Source: Nitrospinota bacterium
Lineage (GTDB): Bacteria; UBA8248; JACPRG01
Assembly: GCA_030740135.1 (NCBI GenBank)
Contig: JASLXW010000059.1
Location: forward strand, 1-12,977
Direction: 5' to 3'
Length of the DNA: 12,977 nt
Program-made: the position numbers and the translations under genes
Shown here: piece after piece, positions 7,349-12,977 of the stretch
Layout: the number at the start of each line of letters is the position of its first letter
Position numbering within the stretch: the stretch's first letter is position 1
Notes under the pieces: generated by a model
Told to the model about the DNA's origin: nothing
Databases searched by the model: none
Seen by the model: only the letters and a program-made list of their open reading frames with translations

Positions 7349-8038
7349 TTATCCGGCCGACTCGGACGAATCTCCGCCGGTGCAGAGCCTGTACAGGACC
7401 GCGGCCAGAATTCCGCCCAGGATCGGCCCCACCCAGTAGACCCAGTGCGCGTCCCAATATCCGGAGACCACAGCCGGACCGAACGTCCGGGCGGGGTTCA
7501 TCGACGCCCCGGTCAGGGGTCCGCCCATCAAGATGTCGAAGACCAGCACCAGGCCGATGCCGAAGCCCCCGATCTTCGGGGCCTTCTCGTCCACGGCGGT
7601 CCCGTAGACCGCAAACACCAGGAAGAACGTCAGGATGATCTCGACGAGTATGCCCGTCCCCGCCCCGACGCCGGCGCCGAGGCCCGGTGTTCCCAGGTTG
7701 ACCTTGGCCCAGACCTCGGTCGAGTAGATGGCCCGGAGCAGAAGTCCGGCGATGACCCCTCCGGCAAGCTGGGAGATGATATATCCCACGGCGCGGCCGC
7801 CTTTGATCTTTCCGCCGACCAGCAGGCCGATGGTGACGGCTGGGTTCACGTGCGCGCCCGAGATGTGGCCCAGGGCTGAAACCATAACCGCCAATACGAT
7901 GCCGTGGGCCAGGGCGATTCCGAGAAGCCCCACGGCGCCGTTCGTCAGGGCGTTGGTGATGATGGCCCCGGCGCCGATGAAGCACAGGCCGAACGTGCCG
8001 ATGCACTCCGCCAGATAAGCTTTGGCGTCTTCTCCCAT
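7349..8038 (-). CDS. MIP-family aquaporin with TIP/AQP8-like selectivity filter
   Basis: A 229-residue six-helix inner-membrane channel. The ATG at 8038 is chosen because a GGAGGAGAAGG ribosome site precedes it and it begins the usual short N-terminus before helix 1 (ECIGTFGLCFIGAG); the open frame upstream to 8266 has no family character. Both NPA boxes are intact, NPAVT at 65 and NPART at 181. Gap-free alignment to E. coli AqpZ around the boxes puts His45 at the AqpZ Phe43 site, Ile169 at His174, Ala178 at Thr183 and Arg184 at Arg189. His-Ile-Ala-Arg is the filter type of plant tonoplast intrinsic proteins and AQP8, known for passing ammonia and hydrogen peroxide besides water. The stretch FGPAVVS...HWVYW.GP is also very TIP-like. 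Transport of anything but water is inferred. It is a single-gene unit with its own promoter candidate and terminator. Confidence 0.95.
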   Translation of the reverse strand: MGEDAKAYLAECIGTFGLCFIGAGAIITNALTNGAVGLLGIALAHGIVLAVMVSALGHISGAHVNPAVTIGLLVGGKIKGGRAVGYIISQLAGGVIAGLLLRAIYSTEVWAKVNLGTPGLGAGVGAGTGILVEIILTFFLVFAVYGTAVDEKAPKIGGFGIGLVLVFDILMGGPLTGASMNPARTFGPAVVSGYWDAHWVYWVGPILGGILAAVLYRLCTGGDSSESAG

Positions 8039-8188
8039 ATTCCCTTCTCCTCCGCGACAGAGAGCCCCCGCCGGCCGAACACACAAATCCGCGCCGTGAT
8101 TGGCTCGGGCGCCATCCGGCCGGGGCGGCGAATCAAGATCCGGTTTTGTCGGAGTGATCCGGACAGGGGAGGATTCAGTGGGCTGCCC

Positions 8189-8220
8189 GCCTATCGTCGA
8201 TAGGCTGAAGAATTGTAGCA
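8189..8220 (-). promoter_or_regulatory. Extended -10 promoter and perfect palindromic operator upstream of the aquaporin
   Basis: On the leftward strand TGCTACAAT (8220-8212) is an extended -10 element (TG-n-TACAAT) with no strong -35. Seven bases downstream begins GCCTATCG-T-CGATAGGC (8189-8205), a perfect 8-bp inverted repeat about a single base. It would cover roughly +1 to +17 of the transcript, a classic position for a repressor. The leader to the aquaporin ATG would be about 165 nt. I do not recognise the palindrome as the site of a named regulator. Confidence 0.45.
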
Positions 8221-8268
8221 CGATCCAAGGGGTTTCGACGTTTCGGACCCGAATTCGTAGCGGCATCC

Positions 8269-8287
8269 CACCCGGTGCAGGCGGGTG
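8269..8287 (-). terminator. Small hairpin at the restored end of the HD-GYP gene
   Basis: CACCCG/CGGGTG forms a 6-bp stem with a 7-nt loop, starting directly after the TAA at 8288-8290 that ends the restored HD-GYP frame. There is no T-run, so it is only a weak terminator candidate. Confidence 0.2.
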
Positions 8288-8376
8288 TTATTCGCCCATC
8301 ATCCGGACGAACACCTCAAAGAAGTGGTGGGCGAAATAATCGCCATGTCGATTTAGCTGACCCATCTCTCTCTTTC
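8288..8376 (-). pseudogene. Out-of-frame natural C-terminus of the HD-GYP gene
   Basis: Reading from the GA repeat in the alternative frame gives REMGQLNRHG, then FFEVFVRMMGE and a TAA stop at 8288-8290. HD-GYP proteins typically end with EM..HFD..lF..FvrllG, so this is the gene's own lost tail rather than a separate ORF. Gain of one GA unit or loss of one base in the repeat would rejoin it with the main frame. Confidence 0.75.
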
Positions 8377-9287
8377 AAGGCTTCGAATCGGGTGAGGCGT
8401 TTTTTGTAAGGGCGGTTTGTCGTCATGGCGTCGAAGACATCCGCGATGGCCGCGATCTTGGCCACGTCCGTCAGCTGGTCGTCCTTAAACCCATTCGGGT
8501 AGCCCCGGCCGTTCAACCTTTCGTGGTGCGCGAGGGCGATGTCCAGGACGATGAAATCTTGAATGCCGTTGTCGACGAGGATATCGCGCCCCCAGCCGGG
8601 ATGCCGCTTGATGGTCTTCCACTCGGACGGACTCAGAGGCCCTTCCTTTTTGAGGATCTCGCCGTCCACCCGGGACTTTCCGATGTCGTGAAACAGCAGT
8701 CCCACGGAAACCAGATCCATCGAGGCCGCCCTTTTTCCCGGAAAGACCTGCCGAAACAGACCCAGGCCGTAGATGCAGACGTGGAGGGAATGGGTGAAGG
8801 TGTAGTAGTCGTTGCTTGTCAGGCTCATCATGGAGCGCAGGGCTTTGGGGTTCAAGCTCAGGTACGTGGAGAGGTGACTTGCCTCATTCGCGGCCTGCTC
8901 GAGTGATTTCGGACTGATGTCGCCGGTGAACAGACCTTCCACCACCCTGGAGGCTTGGCCGTACAAGACCCCGGACCGGGTTTCCAGGGGAACCGATTCG
9001 TCGGTGAGGAAATTCCCCACTCGCGATTCAAGATATGCTTCGTACTCGGACTGGAAGCGGCGCTTGGTATAAACCCCCAGGCCTTCAGTGGTCTGGATGG
9101 CGGCCCTGAGCCTTTGCGTAAAGCGCTGCCGCCGATTCATAACCAGGGAGAAGGAGCGGGACCCGTTCAACCGCTGATAAATGGGAAACTCAAGCGGTTC
9201 GCCCTCCTGAAAGATCTCCAAGTCGATGGGTACGAGTTCATCGAGACCGGTGTTGGTTTGGGGATCAGCTTTCACCACGTTGCTCAT
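8316..9287 (-). CDS. HD-GYP domain protein, probable c-di-GMP phosphodiesterase, C-terminus frameshifted
   Basis: As read, 323 residues. The N-terminal ~120 residues (EFPIYQRLNG..., then YTKRRFQSEYEAYLE) resemble the sensory/adaptor region often found before HD-GYP domains. The HD-GYP domain runs from ~YTFTHSLHV: HDIGK has the metal-binding His200-Asp201, then HHERLNGRGYP with the GYP triad (262-264), and IADVFDAMTTNRPYK. HD-GYP enzymes hydrolyse cyclic di-GMP in the cytosol. After FEALKER the frame gives DGSAKSTWRLF and stops at 8316. One frame over, REMGQLNRHG continues to EVFVRMMGE and the TAA at 8288-8290, which is the normal C-terminal helix of the family. The shift lies in a GA repeat at 8365-8372. 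The start is uncertain: ATG 9287 has a weak GAGA site, and an in-frame ATG at 9299 has none. Catalytic residues are upstream of the break, so partial activity is possible. Confidence 0.88.
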   Translation of the reverse strand: MSNVVKADPQTNTGLDELVPIDLEIFQEGEPLEFPIYQRLNGSRSFSLVMNRRQRFTQRLRAAIQTTEGLGVYTKRRFQSEYEAYLESRVGNFLTDESVPLETRSGVLYGQASRVVEGLFTGDISPKSLEQAANEASHLSTYLSLNPKALRSMMSLTSNDYYTFTHSLHVCIYGLGLFRQVFPGKRAASMDLVSVGLLFHDIGKSRVDGEILKKEGPLSPSEWKTIKRHPGWGRDILVDNGIQDFIVLDIALAHHERLNGRGYPNGFKDDQLTDVAKIAAIADVFDAMTTNRPYKKRLTRFEALKERDGSAKSTWRLFRPPLL

Positions 9288-9430
9288 TGCGGGTCTCATT
9301 TGACGAGGGCCGAAGATTGACGAGCGGATGCTTTGGTTTGTGAGACGGTGTCGATGGGACGGCTGATTCCGAGAATCCCAGAATCCGCCTTGCCCCTTGG
9401 GCCCGGCACGCCGGATTTCCCGATCTATGG

Positions 9431-9436
9431 ATTGTA
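9431..9436 (-). promoter_or_regulatory. Possible -10 element for the HD-GYP gene
   Basis: TACAAT (5 of 6 to consensus) lies on the leftward strand about 145 bp upstream of the HD-GYP start, in the otherwise empty 9300-9540 gap. No convincing -35 is present. Nearby, GATTC-CGA-GAATC (9365-9377) is a small inverted repeat of unknown meaning. Confidence 0.22.
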
Positions 9437-9540
9437 TCGGCGGTTTTGCCACTGGAGATAAGTGGAATTGGGTCTTGAAGTCCGACAGCCGCTCCCGCTC
9501 GATTCCGGGGTGTTTCCCCCATCGGGGCCGCCCAGGACGA

Positions 9541-10257
9541 TCAATCGATGATGGCCACGGCCCGGATCGGCGCGCCGCTGGCCCCCTTCCACTTGACCGG
9601 CAGAAGAGAGACCGTAAAACCGAAAGGGGCCGGAATGGCCTCCAGGTTGGACAGGTTCTCGACGTGCCAATACTCCCGGTCTTTGTAGAGGCGGTGGCAG
9701 GGCCAAAGGTCTCCGCGCTCGAACATCTTCGGGATGGGCAGATCGAACCCGACGGTGTCAATGCCGATGGTCTTGATCCCCCGGTCCAGCAGCCACTCGC
9801 AGCTTTCGCGGATCATGCCGGGATGGTCCGTCAGATATTCGGGCCGGTCCGACTTCTTCGAGGCGTCGGTGCGCAGCAGAACGATGTCGCGCGGTTTGAG
9901 CGCGTAATCGATCCTGGCCAGCGCCGCTTCCAAGTCGGCGATCTCGATGGCCTCGCCGCCTTTTTTGTGGGAAAGGTCCAGGACCACGCCGGGGCCGTAA
10001 CAGTGTTCCAGCGGGATTTGCTCCGCCGGAGCCCCCTCCGGGTCCCCATGAAAGACGGAATCGATATGCGTTCCGTGGTGGTCGCTGAGGACGACGACGC
10101 AGTGGTTGAACAGGGTGTCGGCCCCGTACTGTTCCGCGTTCAGGCGGGCCGCGCTTTCATGGTGGTTCTCCAGCACCCGGATCAACGGGCTGACCGTCCC
10201 CGGATAGGTCTGCATGAACCGGTGAACTTCCATGCTGAGGTCGATGATCCGCGGCAT
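9541..10257 (-). CDS. Cyclase family protein (kynurenine formamidase-like metal hydrolase)
   Basis: A 238-residue protein of normal length for the family (kynurenine formamidase KynB, isatin hydrolase, so-called polyketide cyclase relatives). The metal-binding signature HxGTHxDxPxH reads H60-H-GTH64-I-D66-S-V-F-H70; every metal-ligand position is kept but the usual Pro is Val68. IDLSMEVHRFMQTYPG at the N-terminus and LLPVKWKGASGAPIRAVAI at the C-terminus are also typical. The ATG at 10257 is supported by GGGAGG 7 nt upstream. These enzymes hydrolyse amide or cyclic-amide bonds using Mn/Zn; KynB makes kynurenine from N-formylkynurenine in tryptophan breakdown. No other kyn gene is visible here, so the substrate is open and I give no symbol. 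It is divergent from the M48 protease gene and lies 240 bp upstream of the HD-GYP gene. Confidence 0.9.
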   Translation of the reverse strand: MPRIIDLSMEVHRFMQTYPGTVSPLIRVLENHHESAARLNAEQYGADTLFNHCVVVLSDHHGTHIDSVFHGDPEGAPAEQIPLEHCYGPGVVLDLSHKKGGEAIEIADLEAALARIDYALKPRDIVLLRTDASKKSDRPEYLTDHPGMIRESCEWLLDRGIKTIGIDTVGFDLPIPKMFERGDLWPCHRLYKDREYWHVENLSNLEAIPAPFGFTVSLLPVKWKGASGAPIRAVAIID

Positions 10258-10591
10258 TTTCTCGCCTCCCGGCTTGATTTCGGCGGCGGGGGATGAGAAT
10301 CCCCCGTCCGAGTGTTCTCAACGATAGGGACACCGGCGCGGGTGACCCTCGAATGAAGAAGCCGACCGATTCACGAGGAATGGCGGGCGTCCAAATCAAC
10401 TGCCGGCGGGTCATTCTATCGCATCTGAAAGGTCCGGGAACCGCAACAAGGTTCAAGGGTTTGGAAACAGACGAATTCCTGATTTTCCCTCGCAAGAGCG
10501 GGGGCCGCGACCTATTTTCGTGGAAGGAGGTTTTCTCGAAGCGGGCGTGCGCGACGCCGTCATGTCCGAAACCCCCTGTTCGGAGATCCGG
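10258..10591. other. Divergent intergenic region between the cyclase and M48 protease genes
   Basis: These 334 bp must hold promoters for both directions. It contains the hairpin at 10285-10308; a TAGAAT -10-like box for the leftward gene at 10418-10413 without a good -35; and a strong AAGGAGG at 10524-10530 with no start codon at proper distance (the next in-frame GTG is 16 nt away). A 100-codon rightward frame (10293-10595) has no ribosome site or recognisable similarity and is not counted as a gene. Confidence 0.4.
10285..10308. other. Perfect stem-loop in the leader of the cyclase gene
   Basis: CGGGGGAT/ATCCCCCG (10287-10294 and 10299-10306) is a perfect 8-bp stem with a GAGA loop, extendable by one G·U and one G·C pair. 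It lies about 30 bp upstream of the cyclase-family ATG. No T-run follows on either strand, so it reads better as an operator or leader structure than as a terminator. Confidence 0.4.
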
Positions 10592-11632
10592 ATGAATCGA
10601 AAGGCTCGAGCCGGCGGCGAATCCCGGCCTGGACCCCGCGCGACGACCGGTTGGGTGGCTGCGCTTGCCGTCCTGGTGCTCCTCATGGGCGCGGCCCCCG
10701 CGGACGCCCAGGGCTTTTCCATCATCAAGCCCAAGACCGAAAGGGCGATCGGGAAGAAATATGATCCGCTGATCCTGAAACAAATGGGGTACTACGCCGA
10801 TCCCTTTCTCCAGCAATACGTCAGTCGCGTCGGCCGGAAAATCGCCGGCGCCATCAACAGAAAGGCGTATACCTATCATTTCAAGGTCGTGGATCAGCAC
10901 CAGGAAAACGCCATGGCCCTGCCGGGCGGTTATATCTACATCACTCGCGGGATGCTGGCGGTGCTGAACAGCGAGGCCGAGCTGGCCGGCGTCCTGGGTC
11001 ACGAGATCGCCCACGTCACACAGCGCCATGGCGCCCGGCAGATGACCAAGGCCCTGGGCGCCCAGTTTCTGACCCTTGCGGCCGCGGCCGGGGGCGCCCT
11101 CGCGGGCGGCGGCGCCGTGGCGCCCGCCATCACGCTGACGCAGGCGGTGATGAGCAACATCCTGAGCGGTCACGGGAGGGCGTTCGAATTCGAGGCCGAC
11201 GAAAAGGGGCTTTACTATGCCTGGAAGGCGGGATACGAGCCCCGGGAGGCCGCCAAGTTCATGCGGCGGCTGCGCCAACTCGAGCGGTTGCGCGGGATCG
11301 GCTACCACGGTTTTGGTTCGACCCACCCGGAGACCACGATGCGGATCCTGAAGCTCGAAGAGCTTGCTCAGGTCCTTGCCCGCCCCGGACAGAAGCTGGC
11401 CGTGAAGGGCGATCCTTACAAGGCGCAACTGTCCGGACTGGTTTACGGGGAGCGCAAGGAGGGTTTCCGTCTTCGGGCGTATCGCGCGCGGGGCGGGGAA
11501 ACCCTTTCCGACCTCGCCGCCGACTTCCTGGGCAACCGGAACTTCTCACTCGAGCTCGCCCTGCTAAACGACCTGGACGACCAGGCAGTCCTGAAAAAGG
11601 GCCAGCGGATTAAGATCGTTCTCAAGAAATAA
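10592..11632 (+). CDS. M48 family periplasmic metalloprotease with C-terminal LysM-like segment
   Basis: The ATG at 10592 is chosen over in-frame starts at 10520 (GTG) and 10562 because CGGAGA precedes it by about 6 nt and the protein then starts with a signal peptide: basic n-region, hydrophobic AALAVLVLLMG, cleavage at ADA-QG near residue 39. The mature part is an M48 peptidase like BepA/LoiP: zinc motif HEIAH (137-141), and the third ligand with the downstream Asp in EFEADEKG (Glu199, Asp203). NAMALPGGYIYITRGML before the zinc site is characteristic. The last ~50 residues (GETLSDLAADFLG..., ending GQRIKIV) resemble a LysM-like fold, where BepA-type proteins usually have TPR repeats. BepA-like proteases degrade or chaperone misassembled outer-membrane proteins; this role is inferred for the present protein. 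The gene converges on recG with a 114-bp gap in which I see no strong terminator. Confidence 0.93.
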   Translation: MNRKARAGGESRPGPRATTGWVAALAVLVLLMGAAPADAQGFSIIKPKTERAIGKKYDPLILKQMGYYADPFLQQYVSRVGRKIAGAINRKAYTYHFKVVDQHQENAMALPGGYIYITRGMLAVLNSEAELAGVLGHEIAHVTQRHGARQMTKALGAQFLTLAAAAGGALAGGGAVAPAITLTQAVMSNILSGHGRAFEFEADEKGLYYAWKAGYEPREAAKFMRRLRQLERLRGIGYHGFGSTHPETTMRILKLEELAQVLARPGQKLAVKGDPYKAQLSGLVYGERKEGFRLRAYRARGGETLSDLAADFLGNRNFSLELALLNDLDDQAVLKKGQRIKIVLKK

Positions 11633-11746
11633 ATTCCCCCGGATGAGAGCGGCGGATTCTACCGCGCACCCGTTGGTTTCTCCGAATATCGCACCTCGCT
11701 CATCGTTCCGCTGTCCGTCATGGATCATGCCGGCGGGAGATCCCCG

Positions 11747-12977
11747 CTATCCCACCTCCGCCAGGTCCAGCCGATCTCCCCAACGCTCTTTCACCCAGGC
11801 CCGCAGGCCCTGGTGCGCGGGCGCGCTCAGGTTCGGGTCCCGCTCTACGAGGGCGAAGGCGTCCTCCCTCGCCTGCGTCAGCAGGTCGGTGTGGCGCAGC
11901 AGTCGGGTGAAGCGCAGGTCCGGCGCGCCGGCCTGTTTCGTCCCGAACATCTCGCCCGGCCCGCGGATCTCGAGGTCGCGGTCGGCGATTTGGAACCCGT
12001 CGGCGGTTTCGGCCATGACGGCGAGGCGGGCCTCGGCCTCCGCCGTGAGCGGGGGGCGGGCCCGCAGGACGCAGTAGGCCCTCTCTCCCCCCCGGCCCAC
12101 CCGGCCCCGAAGCTGGTGGAGCTGGGACAGACCGTAGCGGTCCGCGTCCTCCACCCACATCACGGCGGCGTTCGGAACGTCCACGCCGACTTCGATCACC
12201 GTCGTCGTGACCAGGAGCCGGATGTCCCCCCGGCGAAATCCCTCTATGACCGCCTCTTTCTCCTCGGCCTTCAGCCGGCCGTGAAGGAGCCCCACCGGAA
12301 ACGGGTGAAGCTCGCGGCGAAGCCGATCCGCCGTCTCGACGGCGGCCTTCAGGTCGGACCGCTCTGTTTCCTCGATCCGGGGCGACACATGGTAGGCCTG
12401 CCGTCCAGCCCCGAGCTCGCGCCGGAGAAGACGCCACGCGGCCTCCGCCTTCCCCCCCACGTGCACGGCCGTCTCGACGGGTTTTCTTCCGGGCGGCATC
12501 TCGTCGAGAAGGGAGAGGTCCAGGTCCCCGTACAAGGTCAGCGAGAGGCTCCGGGGGATGGGCGTCGCCGTCATCACGAGGACGTCGGGGTCGCTCCCCT
12601 TCTCCCTGAGGGCCGAGCGCTGCATCACGCCGAAGCGCTGTTGCTCGTCGATCACCGCGAGACCCAGGGACCTGAACCGCACGTCCGCCTGAATGAGCGC
12701 GTGCGTCCCGATCACCAGGGAGACGGCTCCTTTCATCACGCTGTCGAGCAGGTCCGCCCGCTCCCTTTCCTTCATGCGCCCGGTGAGAAGCCCGGAGCGG
12801 ACGCCCAGGGCGTCCGTCCAGCGCCGAACATTCGCGGCGTGCTGCTCGGCCAGGATCTCGGTGGGCACCATGAGGGCGCCCTGGTAACCGCTAAACACTG
12901 CGTTTAGCAGCGCCGCCACCGCGACGACGGTCTTTCCGCTACCCACATCGCCCTGGATCAAGCGGCTCATGGGCCTG
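11747..12977 (-). CDS. recG: ATP-dependent DNA helicase RecG, 5' end missing
   Basis: The C-terminal ~409 residues of RecG; the N-terminal wedge domain that reads fork structure lies beyond the right edge. The visible part starts at RPMSRLIQGDVGSGKT (motif I, Walker A). Then come PTEILAEQH (Ia), GTHAL, DEQQRFG (motif II; DEQHRFG is more usual), MTATPIPRSL (motif III), LLHGRLK (IV), TTTVIEVGVDVPNA (V) and QLHQLRGRVGRG (VI). The region after motif VI, RDLEIRGPGEMFGTKQ followed by GAPDLRF, is diagnostic of RecG as against PriA or Mfd. RecG remodels stalled forks and D-loops by regressing branched DNA. The frame stays open through 12977, so the ATG at 12970 is internal. No frame break is visible. 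Confidence 0.97.
   Translation of the reverse strand, partial: RPMSRLIQGDVGSGKTVVAVAALLNAVFSGYQGALMVPTEILAEQHAANVRRWTDALGVRSGLLTGRMKERERADLLDSVMKGAVSLVIGTHALIQADVRFRSLGLAVIDEQQRFGVMQRSALREKGSDPDVLVMTATPIPRSLSLTLYGDLDLSLLDEMPPGRKPVETAVHVGGKAEAAWRLLRRELGAGRQAYHVSPRIEETERSDLKAAVETADRLRRELHPFPVGLLHGRLKAEEKEAVIEGFRRGDIRLLVTTTVIEVGVDVPNAAVMWVEDADRYGLSQLHQLRGRVGRGGERAYCVLRARPPLTAEAEARLAVMAETADGFQIADRDLEIRGPGEMFGTKQAGAPDLRFTRLLRHTDLLTQAREDAFALVERDPNLSAPAHQGLRAWVKERWGDRLDLAEVG

Noticed and set aside
4437..7439. A 1000-codon open frame on the strand opposite uvrA
   Set aside because: It is the antisense shadow of a GC-rich uvrA; it has low-complexity Val/Asp/Leu/Gly composition and no recognisable domain, while uvrA is unmistakable.
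8039..8266. An N-terminal extension of the aquaporin up to 8266
   Set aside because: The frame is open but runs through the palindrome and promoter candidate, has no membrane or family character, and the ATG at 8038 has a strong ribosome site.
10293..10595. A 100-codon rightward frame before the M48 gene as a small gene
   Set aside because: It has no ribosome site, no recognisable similarity, and overlaps the better-supported M48 start.
10157..11428. A 423-codon leftward open frame over the M48 gene
   Set aside because: It overlaps both the M48 protease and the cyclase gene, whose motifs and ribosome sites are clear, and has no recognisable domain.
11633..11746. A terminator between the convergent M48 and recG genes
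   Set aside because: Only 4-bp stems such as GCGG/CCGC are present and there is no T-run on either strand.
11720..12907. A 395-codon rightward open frame opposite recG
   Set aside because: It is an antisense shadow of recG caused by high GC at third positions; no domain is recognisable.

Overview
This is a GC-rich bacterial chromosomal segment with dense, mostly leftward coding. The gene set suggests a Gram-negative bacterium: a periplasmic M48 metalloprotease with a C-terminal LysM-like segment, an HD-GYP protein, a periplasmic solute-binding protein, UvrA and RecG. A Desulfobacterota-like or other environmental proteobacterial-type host is my guess; no rRNA or other marker in the window settles it. 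I see no insertion sequence, phage gene, CRISPR array, tRNA or rRNA.

Layout from left to right. The 3' part of a RidA-family imine deaminase gene reads rightward and runs off the left edge (to 332). It converges, across a strong hairpin, on a leftward cluster. In transcription order this cluster holds an arginine-deiminase/amidinotransferase-fold hydrolase split by a frameshift (4026 to 2973), then an amino-acid ABC importer: permease (2845 to 2183), ATPase (2179 to 1397) and solute-binding protein (1288 to 473). Upstream of it, also leftward, are uvrA (7145 to 4278) and an aquaporin (8038 to 7349) that ends in a textbook C(UUCG)G intrinsic terminator. Next come an HD-GYP cyclic-di-GMP phosphodiesterase-like gene whose last ~25 codons are thrown out of frame at a GA repeat (9287 to 8316, natural end probably 8288) and a kynurenine-formamidase/cyclase-family hydrolase (10257 to 9541). 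An M48 protease with a LysM-like tail reads rightward (10592 to 11632) and converges on recG, which enters from the right edge (11747 to 12977).

How the genes may work together. The importer plus the guanidino-group hydrolase looks like an uptake-and-degradation unit for arginine or another guanidino amino acid. The neighbouring RidA would fit as a scavenger of reactive imine by-products. This is inference from gene context. uvrA and recG are DNA repair genes and are not functionally tied to the neighbours.

The points most worth a second look are: (1) the aquaporin carries the plant-TIP/AQP8-like selectivity filter His-Ile-Ala-Arg, and its promoter region has a perfect 17-bp palindrome at the likely transcription start; (2) two otherwise conserved genes are each broken by a single small frameshift, one of them inside a dinucleotide repeat. 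Either these are real (decay or phase variation) or the assembly carries indel errors. I found no convincing evidence of a wholly new multi-gene system.
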